Shown: positions 5,932 to 7,281 of the stretch, in pieces | How the letters are laid out: each line of letters begins with the position of its first letter | How positions within the stretch are numbered: the stretch's first letter is position 1 | Assembly: GCA_027343785.1 (NCBI GenBank) | Contig: DAHWKF010000052.1 | Location: forward strand, 1-7,281 | Source: Leptospirillum sp. | GTDB taxonomy: Bacteria; Nitrospirota; Leptospirillia; Leptospirillales; Leptospirillaceae | DNA: 7,281 nucleotides | Direction: 5' to 3' | Translations under genes and position numbers: made by a program | The notes under the pieces: generated by a model | Told to the model about the DNA's origin: nothing | Database searches by the model: none | The model's input: only the letters and a program-made list of their open reading frames with translations

Positions 5932-5938
5932 CTCCTTT
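5932..5938 (-). promoter_or_regulatory. Ribosome binding site of ackA, in the loop of a small stem
   Basis: On the minus strand AAAGGAG lies 10 nt before the ATG at 5921. It is framed by GGCA and TGCC, which can form a 4-bp stem with most of the Shine-Dalgarno in the loop. Confidence 0.65.
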
Positions 5939-6016
5939 GCCCCAGTCTGGCTGGAAGGCCATTTCGCATGTGGCAAGAGACCGGAGCGGGAGCCATTTGC
6001 CAAAATGCGGGAACGG

Positions 6017-6023
6017 AAAAGGG
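6017..6023 (+). promoter_or_regulatory. Ribosome binding site of the methyltransferase gene
   Basis: AAAAGGG lies 8 nt before the ATG at 6032. An in-frame ATG at 6005 has only CGGGAG at 12 nt, so 6032 is preferred, though 6005 cannot be excluded. Confidence 0.5.
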
Positions 6024-6031
6024 CTGTCCGG

Positions 6032-6661
6032 ATGAGCCACCCTTCCTGGCCCGACCGGCTTTTCGCCCAATGGTATGATCGCCTGACCCGGTCGATGGAG
6101 CAAACGACATTCTCCCCCATCCGGGAGCGTCTAATGGAAAACGCGCGGGGGGACATCCTTGAAATCGGCGTGGGAACCGGAGCCAACCTGCCGTTCTACG
6201 ATCAAAAGATCTCCGGATACCGTTTTTTTCTGGACAGCTCCCTTCCCATGCTCGGCAAAGCCCTTCAGAAGGGATGCGAAAAATCAGGAAGGCTGGTCCA
6301 GGGATCCGCGTCCAACCTTCCGTTCGCTAACCAGACATTCGACACAGTGGTCGTCACGCTGGTTTTATGTTCCGTGGGTGAGTGGGAAAGCGCGATCCGT
6401 GAAATCCGGCGGGGTCTCCGCCCCGACGGACATCTGCTCCTGATGGAGCATGTCAGGAGTCAAAACCCGCTGATCGCTTCCCTGCAGCGCGTTCTGACTC
6501 CTCTCTGGAAAATTCCCGCCCGGGGATGCCACCTGGACCGGCCCACCGACCGGATGCTGGAGAAATATTTCCGGTGGGTGTCCCGGGAAAGTTTTCTCCT
6601 GTCCCAAACCCCTTTCGTCTGGGGAATCCTCATTCCGAAATCCGGTGTGCCGGCGCCTTGA
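6032..6661 (+). CDS. Class I SAM-dependent methyltransferase (UbiE/METTL7-like)
   Basis: Small Rossmann-fold methyltransferase of 209 residues. SAM-binding motif I is ILEIGVGTGAN (42-52). D68 in FFLDSS sits where the ribose-binding acidic residue at the end of strand 2 is expected. GSASNLPFANQTFDTVV followed by TLVLCSV is the usual motif for strand 4, and REIRRGLRPDGHLLLMEHVR covers the helix and strand after it. The ending MEHVRSQNPL, LTPLWKIPARGCHLDR resembles bacterial proteins annotated as UbiE/COQ5-like, phospholipid N-methyltransferase-like or METTL7-like. The substrate cannot be read from the sequence; lipid, quinone or thiol methylation are all possible. The same frame stays open upstream to 5801, but that part overlaps ackA and the divergent spacer, so the start is placed at 6032. 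It diverges from ackA and meets the ABC permease gene tail-to-tail with a 3-nt gap. Confidence 0.85.
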   Translation: MSHPSWPDRLFAQWYDRLTRSMEQTTFSPIRERLMENARGDILEIGVGTGANLPFYDQKISGYRFFLDSSLPMLGKALQKGCEKSGRLVQGSASNLPFANQTFDTVVVTLVLCSVGEWESAIREIRRGLRPDGHLLLMEHVRSQNPLIASLQRVLTPLWKIPARGCHLDRPTDRMLEKYFRWVSRESFLLSQTPFVWGILIPKSGVPAP

Positions 6662-6664
6662 ATC

Positions 6665-7281
6665 TCACCCGATGCGTTTATTGAAGAAATGGCCGGCCAT
6701 CATCAGGGACCCGATACCGATGGCAGCCAGGGCCGCATATTCGGGAAGGAGGATGGACACGCCCGCACCCTCAAGAAAAACTTCCCGGAGAATAACCAGA
6801 AAATAGCGGAGAGGGTTGACCAGTGTCAAATACTGAATCGACAGGGGCATGTTGGCGATCGGCGTCGCGAATCCTGACAGGATGATGGACGGAACCAGGA
6901 AGAGAAACGCTCCGAGCAACCCCTGCTGCTGCGTCGAAACGAATGCGGATATCATGAGACCCACCCCAAGGCCGGAGAGGGTGAACAACAAGACGCCCAG
7001 ATAGAGGGCGGCAAGACTGCCCCTAAACGGAACATGAAACAGGAAGACGGCCACGACAACGATTACGGAAGATTCGGCCAGGCCGATCACAAAACCCGGA
7101 ATGATTTTTCCGAGAATAATCTCCACCGGAGAGAGGGGGGTGACCAGGAGCTGGTCAAACGTGCCGTCTTCCCGTTCCCGGGCCACCGACAATGCGGTCA
7201 CGAGAAGGGTAACAACCAGCGTCAGAAGGCCGACAATGCCAGGCACGATAAACCATCGGCTCTTGAGGTTCGGGTTATACC
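6665..7281 (-). CDS. ABC-2 type transporter permease, C-terminal part (cut by window edge)
   Basis: Inner-membrane permease of the ABC-2 family, closest by eye to the YbhR/YbhS/YhhJ exporter group that works with an ABC ATPase and often a HlyD-type protein. Only the C-terminal 204 residues are visible, about the second half of a protein normally near 370 residues. The frame runs open through the right edge, so the GTG at 7246 is not a true start. The hallmark YNPNLKSRWFIVPG lies at the visible N-terminal end. It is followed by a membrane helix and the conserved cytoplasmic stretch AREREDGTFDQLLVTPLSP, then GKIIPGF. Several hydrophobic helices follow, with the typical loop FATPIANMP and LVNPLRYFLVILREVFL before the last helix, ending in a basic KRIG. 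Substrate unknown; ATPase and adaptor genes would be expected to the right of the window. Confidence 0.92.
   Translation of the reverse strand, partial: YNPNLKSRWFIVPGIVGLLTLVVTLLVTALSVAREREDGTFDQLLVTPLSPVEIILGKIIPGFVIGLAESSVIVVVAVFLFHVPFRGSLAALYLGVLLFTLSGLGVGLMISAFVSTQQQGLLGAFLFLVPSIILSGFATPIANMPLSIQYLTLVNPLRYFLVILREVFLEGAGVSILLPEYAALAAIGIGSLMMAGHFFNKRIG

Larger units (their letters stand above)
5922..6031. promoter_or_regulatory. Divergent intergenic region between ackA and the methyltransferase gene
   Basis: This 110-bp stretch must hold the start signals of both genes unless one is read from elsewhere. I see no convincing sigma-70 -35/-10 pair on either strand. GTCTGGC occurs twice as a direct repeat (5923-5929 and 5945-5951), 22 bp apart, and CCAG-T-CTGG (5942-5950) is a small palindrome. 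They could be operator-like but are too short to call. Confidence 0.35.

Noticed and set aside
5801..6031. Upstream extension of the methyltransferase frame
   Set aside because: It overlaps the start of ackA and has no family similarity. The methyltransferase homology begins shortly after the ATG at 6032.
5214..6035. 273-codon plus-strand ORF opposite ackA
   Set aside because: Antisense shadow of the acetate kinase codons in GC-rich DNA. The translation is Arg/Gly-rich with no domain, while the minus-strand frame has clear kinase motifs.

Overview
The window is a dense stretch of bacterial chromosome with fairly high GC, judged by eye and not computed. It holds eight protein-coding genes, almost no intergenic space, and no sign of phage, insertion sequence, CRISPR, tRNA or rRNA. 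The gene set points to a free-living Gram-negative-type bacterium that uses c-type cytochromes: it has a PurS-type split FGAM synthase, a membrane protein with one CxxCH haem site, and a YbhR/YhhJ-like ABC-2 exporter permease. A Nitrospirota lineage such as Leptospirillum is my best guess, with low confidence, because no marker gene settles it.

Layout. Positions 126-4767 form one tightly packed plus-strand cluster: purB, purC, purS, a two-helix membrane protein with a periplasmic haem-c site, and an isoaspartyl peptidase/L-asparaginase-type Ntn hydrolase. Spacing shrinks along the cluster: 50 nt between purB and purC, a 17-nt overlap purC/purS, a 1-nt stop/start overlap (TGATG) into the haem gene, and a 4-nt overlap (TTGA) into the hydrolase. 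The last four genes are therefore probably translationally coupled. Facing them on the minus strand is a short, divergent acetate kinase gene (4815-5921). A class I SAM methyltransferase (6032-6661, plus) diverges from it across 110 bp. The 3' part of an ABC-2 transporter permease (minus, cut by the right edge) converges on the methyltransferase with a 3-nt gap.

How the genes may work together. PurC consumes aspartate to make SAICAR, PurB releases fumarate from SAICAR and from adenylosuccinate, and PurS is the small subunit of FGAM synthase. The partners purQ and purL, which usually follow purS, are absent here, and a haem protein of unknown output takes their place. The hydrolase at the end of the cluster would release aspartate, the co-substrate of PurC, which gives a possible metabolic link. 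The haem protein is the least explained gene: it has the topology of a membrane sensor but no recognisable kinase, cyclase or chemotaxis output.

The strongest non-gene signal is a long near-perfect inverted repeat inside the acetate kinase gene (5596-5650). It has 22 or more paired positions and covers codons 91-109. A second, smaller perfect hairpin lies at 5693-5709. Codon needs alone do not obviously explain either.
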